A stretch of 64,000 bases of DNA from positions 868,001 through 932,000 of the forward strand of contig NZ_CP009455.1 of the NCBI RefSeq assembly GCF_000759535.1, given 5' to 3'. Made by a program: the position numbers and the translations under genes. The notes under the pieces were generated by a model, which saw nothing but the letters and a program-made list of their open reading frames with translations, ran no database searches and was not told the DNA's origin. Shown here piece after piece: positions 9,387-19,548 of the stretch. Source of the DNA: Pseudomonas cremoricolorata. Its GTDB lineage: Bacteria > Pseudomonadota > Gammaproteobacteria > Pseudomonadales > Pseudomonadaceae. How positions within the stretch are numbered: the stretch's first letter is position 1; the number at the start of each line of letters is the position of its first letter.

Positions 9387-10130
9387 TCACAGCACCTGAC
9401 GCAGGAACGCTTGGGCCCGAGGGTCGTTCGGCGCGCTGAAGAACGCGGTGGGCGCTGCGTCTTCGAGCAGCTTGCCGTGGTCGAAGAACAGCACGCGGTC
9501 GGCCACTTCGCGGGCAAAGCCCATTTCGTGGGTGACGCAGACCATGGTCATGCCTTCGAGGGCCAGGGTCTTCATCACATCCAGCACCTCGCCGACCATT
9601 TCCGGGTCGAGCGCCGAGGTCGGTTCATCGAACAGCATCACCTTCGGTTCCATCGCCAGGGCGCGGGCGATGGCGACCCGTTGCTGTTGACCGCCCGAGA
9701 GCCGCGACGGGTATTCGTTGGCTTTCTCGCTGATACCGACTTTCTTCAACAGCGCCTGGGCCTTGGCTTCACGCTCGGCCTTGCCGCGCTTGCGCACGAC
9801 CTTCTGCGCCAGGCACAGGTTTTCCAGCACGGTCATGTGCGGAAACAGGTTGAAGTGCTGGAACACCATGCCGACTTCGCGGCGGTAGGCGTTGATGTCG
9901 GTTTTCGGATCATCCAGCGCCAGGCCGTTGATCGAGACGTGCCCGGCGTCGAAGTTCTCCAGGCCGTTGAGGCAGCGCAGGAAGGTCGATTTGCCCGAGC
10001 CCGACGGCCCCAGCACCACCACCACTTCGCCTTTGCTCACCTGGGTGGTGACGTTGTCCACCGCACGCACCACCTGGCCGCGGGTGTCGAACACTTTCAG
10101 CAGGTCACGGACTTCAATCACTTTGCGCAA
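9387..10130 (-). CDS. polar amino acid ABC transporter ATP-binding protein
   Basis: A 247-residue GlnQ/HisP-type ATPase. The Walker A is GPSGSGKST, the signature is [15 protein letters not shown], and Walker B is [13 protein letters not shown], with the switch histidine in [10 protein letters not shown]. It energises import of a polar amino acid with the permease and binding protein encoded upstream on the same strand. The N terminus overlaps the permease end by 17 bp. Substrate cannot be assigned from sequence alone. Confidence 0.95.
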   Translation of the reverse strand: MRKVIEVRDLLKVFDTRGQVVRAVDNVTTQVSKGEVVVVLGPSGSGKSTFLRCLNGLENFDAGHVSINGLALDDPKTDINAYRREVGMVFQHFNLFPHMTVLENLCLAQKVVRKRGKAEREAKAQALLKKVGISEKANEYPSRLSGGQQQRVAIARALAMEPKVMLFDEPTSALDPEMVGEVLDVMKTLALEGMTMVCVTHEMGFAREVADRVLFFDHGKLLEDAAPTAFFSAPNDPRAQAFLRQVL

Positions 10131-11097
10131 GCCTCCGCTCGAGCCGGCTGGCCAAGTGCGACAGCGGCAGGTTGATCAGCAGGTACAGGCCGGCCACGCA
10201 GAACCAGATCTCGAAGGTCGAGAACGATGTGGTGATGGCTTCGCGACCGCTCTTGGTCAGCTCGGTGATGGCGATTACCGACACCAGCGAGGTGTCCTTG
10301 ACCAGGCTGATGAACTGCCCGGCCAAGGGCGGCAGCACGCGCTTGAACGCCTGCGGCAGAATCACATGGCGCATCGACTGGCTGGCATTGAGGCCCAGCG
10401 AACGCGCCGCCTCGTTCTGCCCCTTGGCAATCGACTGCACACCCGCGCGGACGATCTCCGCCACGTAGGCCCCGGTGAACAGCGCCAGCGCCGCGACCCC
10501 GGCGAACTCACGGGAAAGGTTCAGCACCGTGCCGATGAAGAAGTAGAAGATGAAGATCTGCACCAGCAGCGGCGTACCGCGCACCAGCTCGACATACACC
10601 GTGGACAGGTCGCGCAGGGTCGGGTTGCTCGACAGGCGACACAATCCGGCGACCAGGCCAATCAGCAGCCCCGCCGCACCGGACACCACCGACAGCCACA
10701 ACGTGGTCCACAGCCCCCAGGCCAATGGCCCGGCGGCCCAATGCCGGGTCACACCGATGGCATCGCCCTCTGCAACGTCATCGCCGCGGCTCAGTTGCAG
10801 ACTGTCGGTATCGACCTTGAGCGTTTGCGCATCACCGCTTTCGCTGCTCAACGTTACCGTGGCCGTGCCGCCGGAGACGACGATCTCCTGCACCGAGCCG
10901 TAGTCGATGGCGCGTTGGGTTTCCTCGGCCTGATAGGCGAAATACTGCGGCACCCGATTCCAGCGCCACTCGTAGGCCATCATCGAGGTCGACAAATACA
11001 GGCTGATCGCCAGTCCCACCAGCACCAGCGCGGTCAGCGCGTGCCAGGGCCACTGGGCTTTCTTGTGCTTGATCACAGCGTGCTCCGCAAAGCGCAT
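10114..11097 (-). CDS. polar amino acid ABC transporter permease
   Basis: A 327-residue HisM/GlnP-family permease. The EAA-type loop is [22 protein letters not shown], and [22 protein letters not shown] is typical of this family. It has an unusual N-terminal extension: one membrane helix ([15 protein letters not shown]) followed by about 90 periplasmic, beta-rich residues before the transport core, so it is longer than a standard 220-residue permease. The start at 11097 is preferred; an upstream in-frame ATG at 11133 would translate repeat sequence. Confidence 0.92.
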   Translation of the reverse strand: MRFAEHAVIKHKKAQWPWHALTALVLVGLAISLYLSTSMMAYEWRWNRVPQYFAYQAEETQRAIDYGSVQEIVVSGGTATVTLSSESGDAQTLKVDTDSLQLSRGDDVAEGDAIGVTRHWAAGPLAWGLWTTLWLSVVSGAAGLLIGLVAGLCRLSSNPTLRDLSTVYVELVRGTPLLVQIFIFYFFIGTVLNLSREFAGVAALALFTGAYVAEIVRAGVQSIAKGQNEAARSLGLNASQSMRHVILPQAFKRVLPPLAGQFISLVKDTSLVSVIAITELTKSGREAITTSFSTFEIWFCVAGLYLLINLPLSHLASRLERRLAQSD

Positions 11098-11213
11098 AGC
11101 CCCAAGCGGCAAGCTGCAAGCCTCAAGCGGCAAGAAGAGGCAGCGTATCAGCGCTCAGCATCCTCTTGCCGCTTGCAGCTCGCAGCTTGCCGCTCAAAGC
11201 TCGCAGCTATCTC
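11098..11213. repeat. extragenic inverted repeat between binding-protein and permease genes
   Basis: The 116-bp gap is almost all repeat. CAAGCGGCAAGaagAGG (about 11127-11143) pairs with CCTcttGCCGCTTG (about 11162-11176), and an outer AGCGGCAAGCTGCAAGC faces GCTTGCAGCTCGCAGCTTGC. A related AGCTGCAAGCTGCAAGC repeat occurs at 24385-24480. Located downstream of the binding-protein gene within the operon, the hairpin could protect that mRNA segment, as REPs do between malE and malF in E. coli (inference). Confidence 0.75.
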
Positions 11214-12014
11214 TTATTCCATTTCCTTGAGCCAGTCTTTGTTCTTGAACCACTTATCGTGAATACGATCGTAGGTCCCGTCATGCTTGATCTGGTGCAG
11301 GAAGTTGTTGATGAAGTTGATGCTGTCGTAGTCGCCTTTCTTCAGACCGAAGGCCAGCGGCTCGAAGGTGAAGGGTTCGTCGAGGAACAGCAGCTTGCCA
11401 GCGCCGGCCTTCTCAACCGCCACGACGTTGTACGGAGCGTCGTAGACGAAGGCGTCGGCCTTGCCGTTGACCACATCCATGACCGCTTCCTGCTCGTTGT
11501 CATAGCCGTGGTACTTGGCCTTGCTGATCAGCTTCTTGGCGATCATCTCGCCGGTGGTGCCGAGCTTGGAGGTGATGCGGTACTTGTCGCTGTTGAGGTC
11601 TTTGTAGCTCTTGATCTCGCCTTGCAGCTCCTTGCGGATCAGCAGGGTCTGGCCAACGACGATGAACGGTTCGCTGAAGTTCAGGCGCAGGTTGCGTTCC
11701 TGGGTCAGGGTCATGCCGCTGCCGATCATGTCGAACTTGTCGGTGAGCAGGGCCGGGATGATGCCGTCGTAGGCGGTGGAAACGGTTTGCAGCTTGACGC
11801 CCATGGACTTGGCCATGGCCTTGAGGATATCGACCTCGAAGCCGATGATCTCGCCGCGCTTGTTGGTCATCTGGAACGGCATGTAGGTCGGGTCCATGCC
11901 CACCCGCAGCGTGCCGCGCTTGACCGCGTCATCGATGGCACCAGCCTGCGCGCAGGCCACCGCCGCGAGCGCAGTGACGCCCACCAGCAACCGCGAAAGG
12001 TATTTCTTCATCAT
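11214..12014 (-). CDS. periplasmic polar amino acid-binding protein
   Basis: A 266-residue SBP_bac_3-family protein with a type I signal peptide (MMKKYLSRLLVGVTALAAVA, cleavage near AQA/GA). The mature part has VGMDPTYMPFQM, EIIGFEVDILKAMAK and FSEPFIVVGQT, the amino-acid clamp motifs of the family. It is first in the operon before the permease and ATPase. The ATG at 12014 was chosen because AGGGG lies 8 nt upstream; in-frame GTG and TTG codons just upstream are too close to it. Substrate unknown. Confidence 0.93.
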   Translation of the reverse strand: MMKKYLSRLLVGVTALAAVACAQAGAIDDAVKRGTLRVGMDPTYMPFQMTNKRGEIIGFEVDILKAMAKSMGVKLQTVSTAYDGIIPALLTDKFDMIGSGMTLTQERNLRLNFSEPFIVVGQTLLIRKELQGEIKSYKDLNSDKYRITSKLGTTGEMIAKKLISKAKYHGYDNEQEAVMDVVNGKADAFVYDAPYNVVAVEKAGAGKLLFLDEPFTFEPLAFGLKKGDYDSINFINNFLHQIKHDGTYDRIHDKWFKNKDWLKEME

Positions 12015-12063
12015 CACCAAGTCCCCTAGCTGTAAAGGAGCGAATCTTATCGTTGGCTCGGCC

Positions 12064-12301
12064 CTAGGGGCTGTTGCCGTTTCAGCGCAAGCCGCTTTAC
12101 TGCGCCAAATCGTGCCAGCCGAGGCGAAGGACGCAGGAAAGGGTCATTCCCTTTTCAAGTCCTTCAACGCTGGATGGCGCGATTTGGCGCGTAACCCGAA
12201 GGGCCGTGCCTGTTTTTTCGCACCTACCTCTCAAGCAGTGAGCGTGAGACGACGAAAAACAGGCGTCGGCGCGGTTGTGATGAAACGGCAACAGCCCCTA
12301 G
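12064..12301 (-). repeat. 234-bp structured inverted-repeat element, copy B (MITE-like)
   Basis: Reverse-orientation copy of the element at 967-1205, about 85-90 percent identical by eye. Termini AGGGGCTGTTGCCGTTTCA (12066-12084) and its exact complement (12281-12299). CTAG flanks both ends (12064-12067 and 12298-12301), consistent with a 4-bp target duplication. The terminal repeats differ from copy A by C-to-G on one arm and the matching G-to-C on the other, so pairing is preserved. It lies 50 bp upstream of the binding-protein start, the same end facing the gene as for copy A and ubiE. Confidence 0.85.
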
Positions 12302-12391
12302 ATCGCCGGCGTGGCATTGCGGGAACGGATGCTAACGCATGGCGGCGCCAGCACCTAGCGCCGCTGGGGAGTTTACCGAGGCAGAAATGAA

Positions 12392-12425
12392 TCGCGGGCG
12401 AATCGATCACTCGATTCACCCGCGA
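12392..12425 (-). terminator. terminator hairpin after opgH
   Basis: A 15-nt arm TCGCGGGcGAATCGA (12392-12406), TCAC loop, and TCGATTCaCCCGCGA (12411-12425). Read on the reverse strand it lies 24 bp past the opgH stop and is followed by ATTCATTTCTG, a loose T-rich tail. Confidence 0.65.
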
Positions 12426-12448
12426 AAACTGTCGCAGAGCTGCGCAGG

Positions 12449-15022
12449 TCAGACGCCAACCAGACCTGCCGGCGCCAGCGGCTGTGGCTGCAACGGCAAC
12501 AGCGGCGCGTGCGGATCGTTGCCGACCGAACGGCGCCAGGCCTCGATCCAGCCCTCGTGCTGCTCGGTCCAGACCCGCTCGTGCAGACGCGACAGCGCCA
12601 CCGGGTCGCTCAGCAAGGCCAGGCGAGTCGCCAGGTCGATGCCTTCAGGGCCGACCTCCAGCGCCTTGGCGATACGCTCGCCACGCAACTGCTCGATGGC
12701 GCTCGACTGACCATGACGCGCCGTGCCCATGGCGCAGGCCAGGGCGTTCTGACGCGGATCGACCACGGCGCGGACGAAGCCATCGCGCAGGGCGTGCCAG
12801 CGGTTTTCGTGGGCGTACTGGTCGGTCGCCAGCAGTTCGTGCGGGGTGGCGTATTCCTCGGGAATGAGGAACAGCTTCTCGTCCTTGGCGCGCAGGCCCA
12901 GGCGCACGCGGCTGGAAATCACCGACACTGGAATCGACAGCACCAGCGAACCGACGATAGGCGCCAGCCACCACAGGAAGCTTGGGTTCAGCCACGCCAC
13001 CAGTCCGGCCCAAGCAAAGCCCAGCAGAGTCTGCGGACCATGGCGGCGTACTGCCTCGCTCCAGGGCGTGGAGTCGTCGTCACGCTGCGGCGAGTTCCAG
13101 GTCGCTGCCCAGCCGAGGAACGCGGCGAGCACGAAACGCGTGTGGAAGATCATCCGCACCGGCGCCAGCAGCATGGAGAACAGCATCTCCAGCAGCATCG
13201 AAAGGGTGACCTTGATCCGCCCACCGAACTCGGTGGCGCCCTTGGCCCAGATCAGAATGACGCTGAGCAGCTTGGGCAGGAACAACAGCACCACGGTGGT
13301 GGAGAACAGCGCGATGGCTTTCTCCGGGTGCCACTGCGGCCACAGCGGGTAGAGCTGGAACGGTTCGAGGAAGTACTGCGGCTCCATCAGCGTGTTGGTC
13401 GCCAGCAAGGCGGTCGACAGCACCAGGAAGAAGAACCACAACGGCGCCGACAGGTACGACATCACCCCGGTGAGGAACACCGCACGGTGCACCGGGTGCA
13501 TGCCCTTGACCAGGAACAGGCGGAAGTTCATCAGGTTGCCGTGGCACCAGCGCCGGTCACGCTTGAGTTCGTCGAGCAGGTTCGGCGGCAGTTCTTCGTA
13601 GCTGCCCGGCAGGTCGTAGGCGATCCACACGCCCCAGCCGGCGCGGCGCATCAGCGCAGCTTCGACGAAGTCGTGGGAAAGGATCGCACCGGCGAAGGCG
13701 CCCTTGCCTGGCAGCGGCGCCAGGGCGCAGTGCTCGATGAAGGGCTTCATGCGGATGATCGCGTTGTGCCCCCAGTAGTGCGATTCGCCCAGCTGCCAGA
13801 AGTGCAGGCCGGCGGTGAACAGCGGGCCGTACACGCGGGTGGCGAACTGCTGCATGCGCGCATACAGCGTGTCCATGCCCGAGGCACGTGGCGCCGATTG
13901 AATGATGCCGGCGTCCGGGTTGGCCTCCATCAGACGTACCAGACTGGTCAGGCACTCGCCGCTCATGACGCTGTCGGCGTCGAGCACGACCATGTACTTG
14001 TACTCGCCACCCCAGCGACGGCAGAAGTCGTCGAGGTTGCCGCTCTTGCGTTTGACCCGACGGCGCCGACGACGATAGAAGATGCGCCCAAAGCCCTTGG
14101 CCTCGCGGCACACCTCTAGCCATGCCTGTTGCTCGGCAACGGCGATGTCGGTGTCGTTGGTGTCACTGAGCACGAAAAAGTCGAAGCGATCCAGCTCGCC
14201 GCTGGCCGCAACCGACTCGAAGGTGGCGCGCAGGCCGGCGAACACCCGCGGTACGTCTTCGTTGCAGATCGGCATGACGATCGCGGTACGCGCATCGGAC
14301 GCGATCGGTTCATTACCGGCACTGCTGCCGGAAATCTTGTACTTGTCGCGCCCGGTGAGCAGCTCGAGGAAGCCCATCAGCGCGGTCCAGAAACCGGCCG
14401 AAACCCAGCAGAAGAGGATGCCGAACAGGATCAGGATGGAGGTCTGCAAGGCATACGGCCAGACCTGCACGACGGTGTCCCACACGGGCTGCGAGGTGAT
14501 CTCGTCGAGGTCGACGAACGACCAGCCCTGGTACGGCAGGATGCCCTTCATGTACCAGCCGGCAACCAGTGTCTGGCCGATCATCAAGGCCAGCAGGATG
14601 TAACGACGGATCGAACCGACCGTGCGCCAGCGCGCCTTGGGCAGCTCGCGCTGCTCGGGTTGCGGGGCGTTGGTGCGGCCGGTCATGCGCCGCCAGATGC
14701 GCACCAGGATATTGGTGCGCCATGGCTCGGGCAGCACCAAAGTGCGCTTGATCGGCGGCGCCACCTTGAGGTTGAGCCGGCCATTGTCGTCGACGCCGAG
14801 CATCTCGGCGTCTTCCAGTTCGCTGGCACTGCCGATGTTCAGGCGTGTGCCCACCGATGCCTGCACGGCATCGGTGTCGGCACTGGCCGGTTGCCCGGCC
14901 AAGTGTTGGTGCAGCTCGCTGAACGAGGTGCAGTGGGCCAGTTCGGCGCGCTGCTGGTCGCTCAGCGGGAGGTGGGCCAGGTACTCGGCGAGCGAGACTG
15001 GCCGTGCGGTAGAGTTACTCAT
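12449..15022 (-). CDS. opgH: osmoregulated periplasmic glucan glucosyltransferase OpgH
   Basis: An 857-residue inner-membrane family 2 glycosyltransferase that builds the beta-1,2-linked glucan backbone from UDP-glucose. N-terminal cytoplasmic region, two membrane helices (about 140-215), the GT2 domain with DADSVMSG and the (R/Q)xxRW-type DRRWCHGN, then a multi-helix C terminus. Length is normal for the family. It overlaps the end of opgG by 8 bp, so opgG-opgH are cotranscribed. A hairpin terminator follows. Confidence 0.97.
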   Translation of the reverse strand: MSNSTARPVSLAEYLAHLPLSDQQRAELAHCTSFSELHQHLAGQPASADTDAVQASVGTRLNIGSASELEDAEMLGVDDNGRLNLKVAPPIKRTLVLPEPWRTNILVRIWRRMTGRTNAPQPEQRELPKARWRTVGSIRRYILLALMIGQTLVAGWYMKGILPYQGWSFVDLDEITSQPVWDTVVQVWPYALQTSILILFGILFCWVSAGFWTALMGFLELLTGRDKYKISGSSAGNEPIASDARTAIVMPICNEDVPRVFAGLRATFESVAASGELDRFDFFVLSDTNDTDIAVAEQQAWLEVCREAKGFGRIFYRRRRRRVKRKSGNLDDFCRRWGGEYKYMVVLDADSVMSGECLTSLVRLMEANPDAGIIQSAPRASGMDTLYARMQQFATRVYGPLFTAGLHFWQLGESHYWGHNAIIRMKPFIEHCALAPLPGKGAFAGAILSHDFVEAALMRRAGWGVWIAYDLPGSYEELPPNLLDELKRDRRWCHGNLMNFRLFLVKGMHPVHRAVFLTGVMSYLSAPLWFFFLVLSTALLATNTLMEPQYFLEPFQLYPLWPQWHPEKAIALFSTTVVLLFLPKLLSVILIWAKGATEFGGRIKVTLSMLLEMLFSMLLAPVRMIFHTRFVLAAFLGWAATWNSPQRDDDSTPWSEAVRRHGPQTLLGFAWAGLVAWLNPSFLWWLAPIVGSLVLSIPVSVISSRVRLGLRAKDEKLFLIPEEYATPHELLATDQYAHENRWHALRDGFVRAVVDPRQNALACAMGTARHGQSSAIEQLRGERIAKALEVGPEGIDLATRLALLSDPVALSRLHERVWTEQHEGWIEAWRRSVGNDPHAPLLPLQPQPLAPAGLVGV

Positions 15023-16748
15023 CGGCAGGCAACTGATAGCTCCAGGTCTCGGTCAGCACCTTCTCGGTGGTGGCCGGAGCCGGTGGGGTGGATGCTGCAT
15101 CGGCAGCGGGTTGCTCGGCCGGCGCGGCAGCCTTGGCCTGTTTGATCGCAGCCTTGTCGTGCTTGGCGGTTTTCTCGTGCTTGCTGTCGGCAGCCGGCTT
15201 GGCGGCCTCTACCGGCACGTCCTGCACCAGGGCAGCGCGCATTTCGGTCGATTTGCTCGCGTCCTTGACCTTCAAGCGCAGAGTCAGGCGCCAGCCCTTG
15301 GTTTCCGGGTTGTAGCGCAGGTTGTTCTCGACCACCTCGGCGTTGTCACCGACGCTGACCTGGCTGCGCACGGCACTGTCTTCCGGCAGAGCGCCCAGCA
15401 CGGGACCTGCGAAGTCGACCAGGAAGGCCACGCTGCCGTCGGGCTGACGGATCAGGTTGGACTGCTTGACGTCACCGGTCGAACGCATGGTCTGGTTGAC
15501 CCAGCCCAGGTCCTGAGCCTGGAACTTCGGCTCATCGATGGTGAAGTGCAGGCGGTAGTCGTAGTCGGCCGACTTGCCCGGTTCAGGCATGGTCTCGGGG
15601 CTCCAGAAGGCCACGATGTTGTCGTTGGTCTCGTCGGCGGTGGGGATTTCCACCAGATCGACCGTACCTTTGCCCCAGTCGCCCTTCGGCTCGATCCAGG
15701 TGCTTGGACGCTTCTGGTAGTTGTCGTCGAGGTCTTCGTAGTCCTTGAAGTCGCGGTGACGCTGCATCAGACCAAAGCCACGCGGGTTCTCGACGCTGAA
15801 GTTGCTGACCGCCAGGTGTTTGGGGTTATTCAGCGGGCGCCACAGCCACTCACCATTGTCACCGTGAATCGATAGACCTTCAGAGTCGTGCAGGGCCGGA
15901 CGGTAGTTGAGCACTTTCGACGGCTGGTTAGGGCCGAACAGGTACATGCTGGTCAGCGGCGCAACGCCCAGGCGGTTGACGTGGTCGCGCAGGAATACCC
16001 GCGACTTGACGTCGACGACGGTGTCGTTGCCCGGCCGCAGGATCAGCTTGTAGGCACCGGTGGCACGCGGCGAATCGAGCAGCGCGTAGATCACCAGGTG
16101 CTTGTCGGTGGGCTTGGGTTTTTCCACCCAGAACTCGGTGAAGCGCGGGAATTCTTCACCCGATGGCAGTGCGGTGTCGATCGCCAGGCCGCGAGCCGAC
16201 AGGCCGTATGCCTGGTCCTTGCCGACCACGCGGAAGTAGCTGGCGCCAAGCAGGGTCATGATTTCATCCTGCTTGTCGGCCTTGTTGATCGGGTAGAGCA
16301 CGCGGAAGCCGGCGTAGCCGAGGTTTTCCGTGGCCTTGGCATCGTGCGGCACGTCGCCGAAGTCGAAGCGGCTCGGGTCGTACTTGATTTCCTCGACCTT
16401 GCTGGCGGTGACTTCATTGATTTTCACCGGCGTGTCGAAGTGCATGCCCTGGTGGTAGAACGACAGCTTGAACGGCGTCTTGTCGGCGCTCCATTCAGCC
16501 TTTTCCTGAAGGAAACGGATCTTCTGATAGTCGGCAAATTTCATGTCACGGAACACCGCCGGCAGATTGCTCTTGGGTGCTTCGTACTTCTGGCCGGCCA
16601 GATCCTTCGCCTTGCTGGCAACGTCGTCAAGATTGAATGCCCACAGCTGGCCAGCGCTCATCAGGCCGACCAGGGCTACGCCTGCCATGACTGCCTTGCG
16701 CAGCCGTTTCGCGGGAATTCTTGGTGCTTTACAGGGACTTACGATCAC
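15015..16748 (-). CDS. opgG: periplasmic glucan biosynthesis protein OpgG
   Basis: A 577-residue periplasmic protein needed with OpgH for osmoregulated glucans. The GTG start at 16748 is chosen: GAGGG lies 6 nt upstream and the N terminus [19 protein letters not shown] aligns with KT2440 OpgG from memory. It is followed by a signal peptide ([21 protein letters not shown]). The start of the mature protein ([20 protein letters not shown]) is diagnostic. Longer than the E. coli protein because a Lys/Ala/Pro-rich stretch of about 60 residues is inserted just before the conserved end [16 protein letters not shown]. Confidence 0.96.
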   Translation of the reverse strand: MIVSPCKAPRIPAKRLRKAVMAGVALVGLMSAGQLWAFNLDDVASKAKDLAGQKYEAPKSNLPAVFRDMKFADYQKIRFLQEKAEWSADKTPFKLSFYHQGMHFDTPVKINEVTASKVEEIKYDPSRFDFGDVPHDAKATENLGYAGFRVLYPINKADKQDEIMTLLGASYFRVVGKDQAYGLSARGLAIDTALPSGEEFPRFTEFWVEKPKPTDKHLVIYALLDSPRATGAYKLILRPGNDTVVDVKSRVFLRDHVNRLGVAPLTSMYLFGPNQPSKVLNYRPALHDSEGLSIHGDNGEWLWRPLNNPKHLAVSNFSVENPRGFGLMQRHRDFKDYEDLDDNYQKRPSTWIEPKGDWGKGTVDLVEIPTADETNDNIVAFWSPETMPEPGKSADYDYRLHFTIDEPKFQAQDLGWVNQTMRSTGDVKQSNLIRQPDGSVAFLVDFAGPVLGALPEDSAVRSQVSVGDNAEVVENNLRYNPETKGWRLTLRLKVKDASKSTEMRAALVQDVPVEAAKPAADSKHEKTAKHDKAAIKQAKAAAPAEQPAADAASTPPAPATTEKVLTETWSYQLPADE

Positions 16749-17010
16749 GAGCAACCCTCGCCGAAAACAGATCATGAAACCAACGGCCAGCGACAATTGC
16801 CGGGTTGGCGAGCACTGTTCGGACCCCGTAAGGGCGTAATGATTCCCCAAACGGCTCCAGACAGTCCTCGAGTCAGAGTCAAACCGGCCTGCGGACGCAG
16901 GCCTCGGTAGCGCGCGATTATCCAGCAGGCCGCGTTACAACGCATCAGGGTGCCAGCACTATTTATCGTGAAAAATAGCGCTGAACCGGGATAACGAAAG
17001 GTTTTTTCGC

Positions 17011-17448
17011 TCAGATTTGTAACAGGAATGTTACAGGGCCATCATTGACCAGATGAACCTGCATGTCGGCGCCGAATCGGCCGGTGGCAACGACCTCATG
17101 CCGAGCCTGCGCCTGGGCCACCAGATAGTCGAACAACTCGGCGCCCAGGGCCGGTGGCGCGGCTTTGGAAAAGCTTGGACGCAAACCGCTGCGGGTGTCG
17201 GCGGCGAGGGTGAACTGCGAGACCAGCAGCAGGCCGCCGGCAACATCGCTGAGCGACAGGTTCATCTTGCCCTGGGGGTCACTGAAGACCCGGTAATTGA
17301 GCAGCTTGTGCAGCAGCTTGTCGGCATGTTCGCGGGTATCGCCCGGCTCGACAGCGACCAGCACCAGCAAGCCCTGATCGACTGCCCCAACCACCTCACC
17401 CGCCACCTCGACACGGGCCTGGCTGACCCGCTGCAGCAAGCCCTTCAT
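17011..17448 (-). CDS. dtd: D-aminoacyl-tRNA deacylase
   Basis: A 145-residue DTD that hydrolyses D-amino acids mischarged on tRNA. Both active-site motifs are present: [17 protein letters not shown] and the Gly-cisPro type NDGPVTF. Length is exact for the family. It overlaps the stop of the upstream aminopeptidase gene by 4 bp, so the two are translationally coupled, an arrangement typical of Pseudomonas. Confidence 0.97.
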   Translation of the reverse strand: MKGLLQRVSQARVEVAGEVVGAVDQGLLVLVAVEPGDTREHADKLLHKLLNYRVFSDPQGKMNLSLSDVAGGLLLVSQFTLAADTRSGLRPSFSKAAPPALGAELFDYLVAQAQARHEVVATGRFGADMQVHLVNDGPVTFLLQI

Positions 17449-18416
17449 GCTTCTTCCAGGGGCAGGTCGAGCAGGCGTCGTGCCATCTGGTCGGCGGCAC
17501 GTACCAGCGCGTCGGTGATGCCCGGCTCGGACGCGGCATGGCCGGCATCACGGATGACTTTCAGCTCACTGTTGGGCCAGGCCTGATGCAGCGCCCAGGC
17601 GTTGTCCAGCGGGCAGATGACGTCGTAACGGCCATGCACGATCACCGCCGGCAGATGGGCGATGCGCGGCAGGTCGCGAATCAGCTGATCGGGTTCGAGG
17701 AAGGCCTCGTTCATGAAGTAGTGACATTCGATGCGGGCGATCGACAGCGCGCGCTGCGGCTCGGCGAAGCGGTCGACCACCAGCGGGTTGGGCCGCAGCG
17801 TGGCGGTGCGCCCCTCCCAGGTCGACCAGGCTTTGGCAGCGTGCATCTGGGCGATCTGATCGTTACCGGTCAGGCGCTTATGGAAGGCCTTGACCAGGTC
17901 ATTGCGCTCTTCGAGGGGAATCGGCGCGATGTAATCCTGCCAGTAGTCAGGGAACAGGCGGCTGGCGCCTTCCTGGTAGAACCACTGAATTTCCTGCGCA
18001 CGGCAGAGGAAGATGCCGCGCAGGATCAGCCCATGAACCCGCTCGGGATGGGTTTGCGCGTAGGCCAGCGCCAGGGTCGACCCCCACGAACCGCCGAACA
18101 GCACCCATTTTTCGATGCTCAGGTGCTCACGGATGCGCTCCATGTCAGCGACCAGATCCCAGGTAGTGTTGTTCTCGAGGCTGGCGTGGGGCGTAGAGCG
18201 CCCACAGCCACGCTGGTCGAAGGTGACGATGCGGTACAGGTTGGGATTGAAGTAGCAACGGCTCTGAGCATCGCAGCCCGCACCCGGCCCGCCGTGAATG
18301 AACAGCACCGGCAAACCCTCGGGCGAGCCGCTTTCGTCGACATACAACACATGCGGCGCTTGCACGGCCAGATCGTGCCGGGCGTAGGGTTTGATCTGCG
18401 GGTACAGGGTCTGCAT
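17445..18416 (-). CDS. pip: proline iminopeptidase
   Basis: A 323-residue S33-family alpha/beta hydrolase that removes N-terminal proline from peptides. The oxyanion HGGPGAGCD, nucleophile GGSWGS, acid region GRYDVICP and the histidine in AGHAASEP are all present. The ATG at 18416 ([11 protein letters not shown]) was preferred over the upstream one because it begins the family-conserved sequence. It overlaps dtd by 4 bp. Confidence 0.95.
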   Translation of the reverse strand: MQTLYPQIKPYARHDLAVQAPHVLYVDESGSPEGLPVLFIHGGPGAGCDAQSRCYFNPNLYRIVTFDQRGCGRSTPHASLENNTTWDLVADMERIREHLSIEKWVLFGGSWGSTLALAYAQTHPERVHGLILRGIFLCRAQEIQWFYQEGASRLFPDYWQDYIAPIPLEERNDLVKAFHKRLTGNDQIAQMHAAKAWSTWEGRTATLRPNPLVVDRFAEPQRALSIARIECHYFMNEAFLEPDQLIRDLPRIAHLPAVIVHGRYDVICPLDNAWALHQAWPNSELKVIRDAGHAASEPGITDALVRAADQMARRLLDLPLEEA

Positions 18417-18542
18417 TGCGCACTCCGTGTGAGGATTTGGTCTGCCGGCGGCAATCATAAACCCGAATCGTCACTTTGAGCAGGCTTGTCTGTAGCGTGC
18501 CGCAGGCGATCGCGCAGGGATATCGACCTGCGAGTCGCCCCT

Positions 18543-19115
18543 TCAATGCATCATGGCGATGTCGCGATCGGCCGTGCGCCAGACCAGGCGCTTGGTGTCG
18601 TAGCCTTGCTGACGAGCCTTGGCCAGCAGGTGCTCACGCTCCCAGGCCGGCACACTGGCGGTGCGCGAGAGAATCCACAGGTACTTGCGATCAGGACTCC
18701 CCACCAGCGCCGTGCGGTAGCGCTCATCGACGTAGAGAATCCAGTAATCGGCGCGGGTCAGACCGGGCAGCAGGCGACTCAGACCGTTGTCGAACTCGAC
18801 CCACAGTTTGTCGTTGTGGCCTGCGCTCTGGGGGTCGGCATGCCCCTCGACGCGCAGCCACTCATCACCCAGGGTCCGGCAGCGGTTGAGCACGTCGAGG
18901 CTGCCGTCGGGCTTGAGGTTGTAATGCGCTTCGGATTGCACGCACGCGTCCTGAAAGCGCATCGGTAACCGCGCCAGCTCAAACCATTTGCCCTGGTAGC
19001 GCTTCAGATCGACATTACCTGCGGTGCTCGGCGCCAGCGGGTCGTCGACCGGCGTGGCACAGGCACTGAGCAGGCCCAGCAGACAAGCCCCTGCCAGCAA
19101 TGGCAACGACCTCAC
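18543..19115 (-). CDS. bacterial lipocalin lipoprotein (Blc type)
   Basis: A 190-residue lipocalin with a lipoprotein signal (LLSAC lipobox, Cys19). The lipocalin GxW motif is in YQGKWFELARLP. Further family strings are DYWILYVDERYRTALVGSPDRKYLWILSR and PAWEREHLLAKARQQGYD. Outer-membrane Blc lipocalins bind lysophospholipids or fatty acids and respond to envelope stress. The start overlaps the stop of the upstream small lipoprotein gene by 4 bp, indicating a two-gene lipoprotein operon. Confidence 0.92.
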   Translation of the reverse strand: MRSLPLLAGACLLGLLSACATPVDDPLAPSTAGNVDLKRYQGKWFELARLPMRFQDACVQSEAHYNLKPDGSLDVLNRCRTLGDEWLRVEGHADPQSAGHNDKLWVEFDNGLSRLLPGLTRADYWILYVDERYRTALVGSPDRKYLWILSRTASVPAWEREHLLAKARQQGYDTKRLVWRTADRDIAMMH

Positions 19116-19366
19116 TGCAGCCCCTGCCCGGAGTACATCAGCACTTTATCGGCGGCGTACTGCACGCTGATGAAGCTCTGTTGGTCGCCCCAGGTGCAAC
19201 TGGTCATGCCCAACGCGCCGGAACACTCGGTCGGCGTGCCCAACAACTGTTCGACTTCGGCCTTGCTCATGCCGGACTTGAGCCGGGAATAGTTTTCCTG
19301 GTTGATCTTGCTGCAGGCGGCGAGAACGACACACAGGCTCAGCAAGGCGAGAGAACGCAACGACAT
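19112..19366 (-). CDS. small BamE/SmpA-like lipoprotein (DUF3862 type)
   Basis: An 84-residue predicted lipoprotein with lipobox LAAC (Cys18). The rest has the short BamE-like pattern NYSRLKSGMSKAEVEQLLG followed by a small beta region with two cysteines (TECSGALGMTSCTWGD), possibly a disulfide. It precedes and overlaps the lipocalin gene by 4 bp. Family placement is by motif; function unknown. Confidence 0.8.
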   Translation of the reverse strand: MSLRSLALLSLCVVLAACSKINQENYSRLKSGMSKAEVEQLLGTPTECSGALGMTSCTWGDQQSFISVQYAADKVLMYSGQGLQ

Positions 19367-19506
19367 GGGGGGGCACTCCTGGACACGGGACTCAGGCTGG
19401 AAGCCTGCAGCGTCCTTGGAGGGCGAAAAGACGTTCCGGTTCCACGACGAACGGGGAATCTGGGCATGCCGCTGGTCGGATTGGCACCGAGTCGGCCAAA
19501 CACCGG

Positions 19507-19534
19507 CCCGGCGACGCAGGACCGCGTCGCCGGG
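19507..19534 (-). terminator. terminator hairpin downstream of the DUF924 gene
   Basis: Perfect 11-bp stem CCCGGCGACGC (19507-19517) with GCGTCGCCGGG (19524-19534), 14 bp after the DUF924 stop on the reverse strand. The tail is short (GGTGTTTGG). Confidence 0.6.
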
Positions 19535-19548
19535 CGGCTTTGAAGGGG

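Noticed and set aside
11098..11133. Longer start for the permease at 11133
   Set aside because: The extra 12 residues translate the extragenic repeat; the ATG at 11097 is a better family start.
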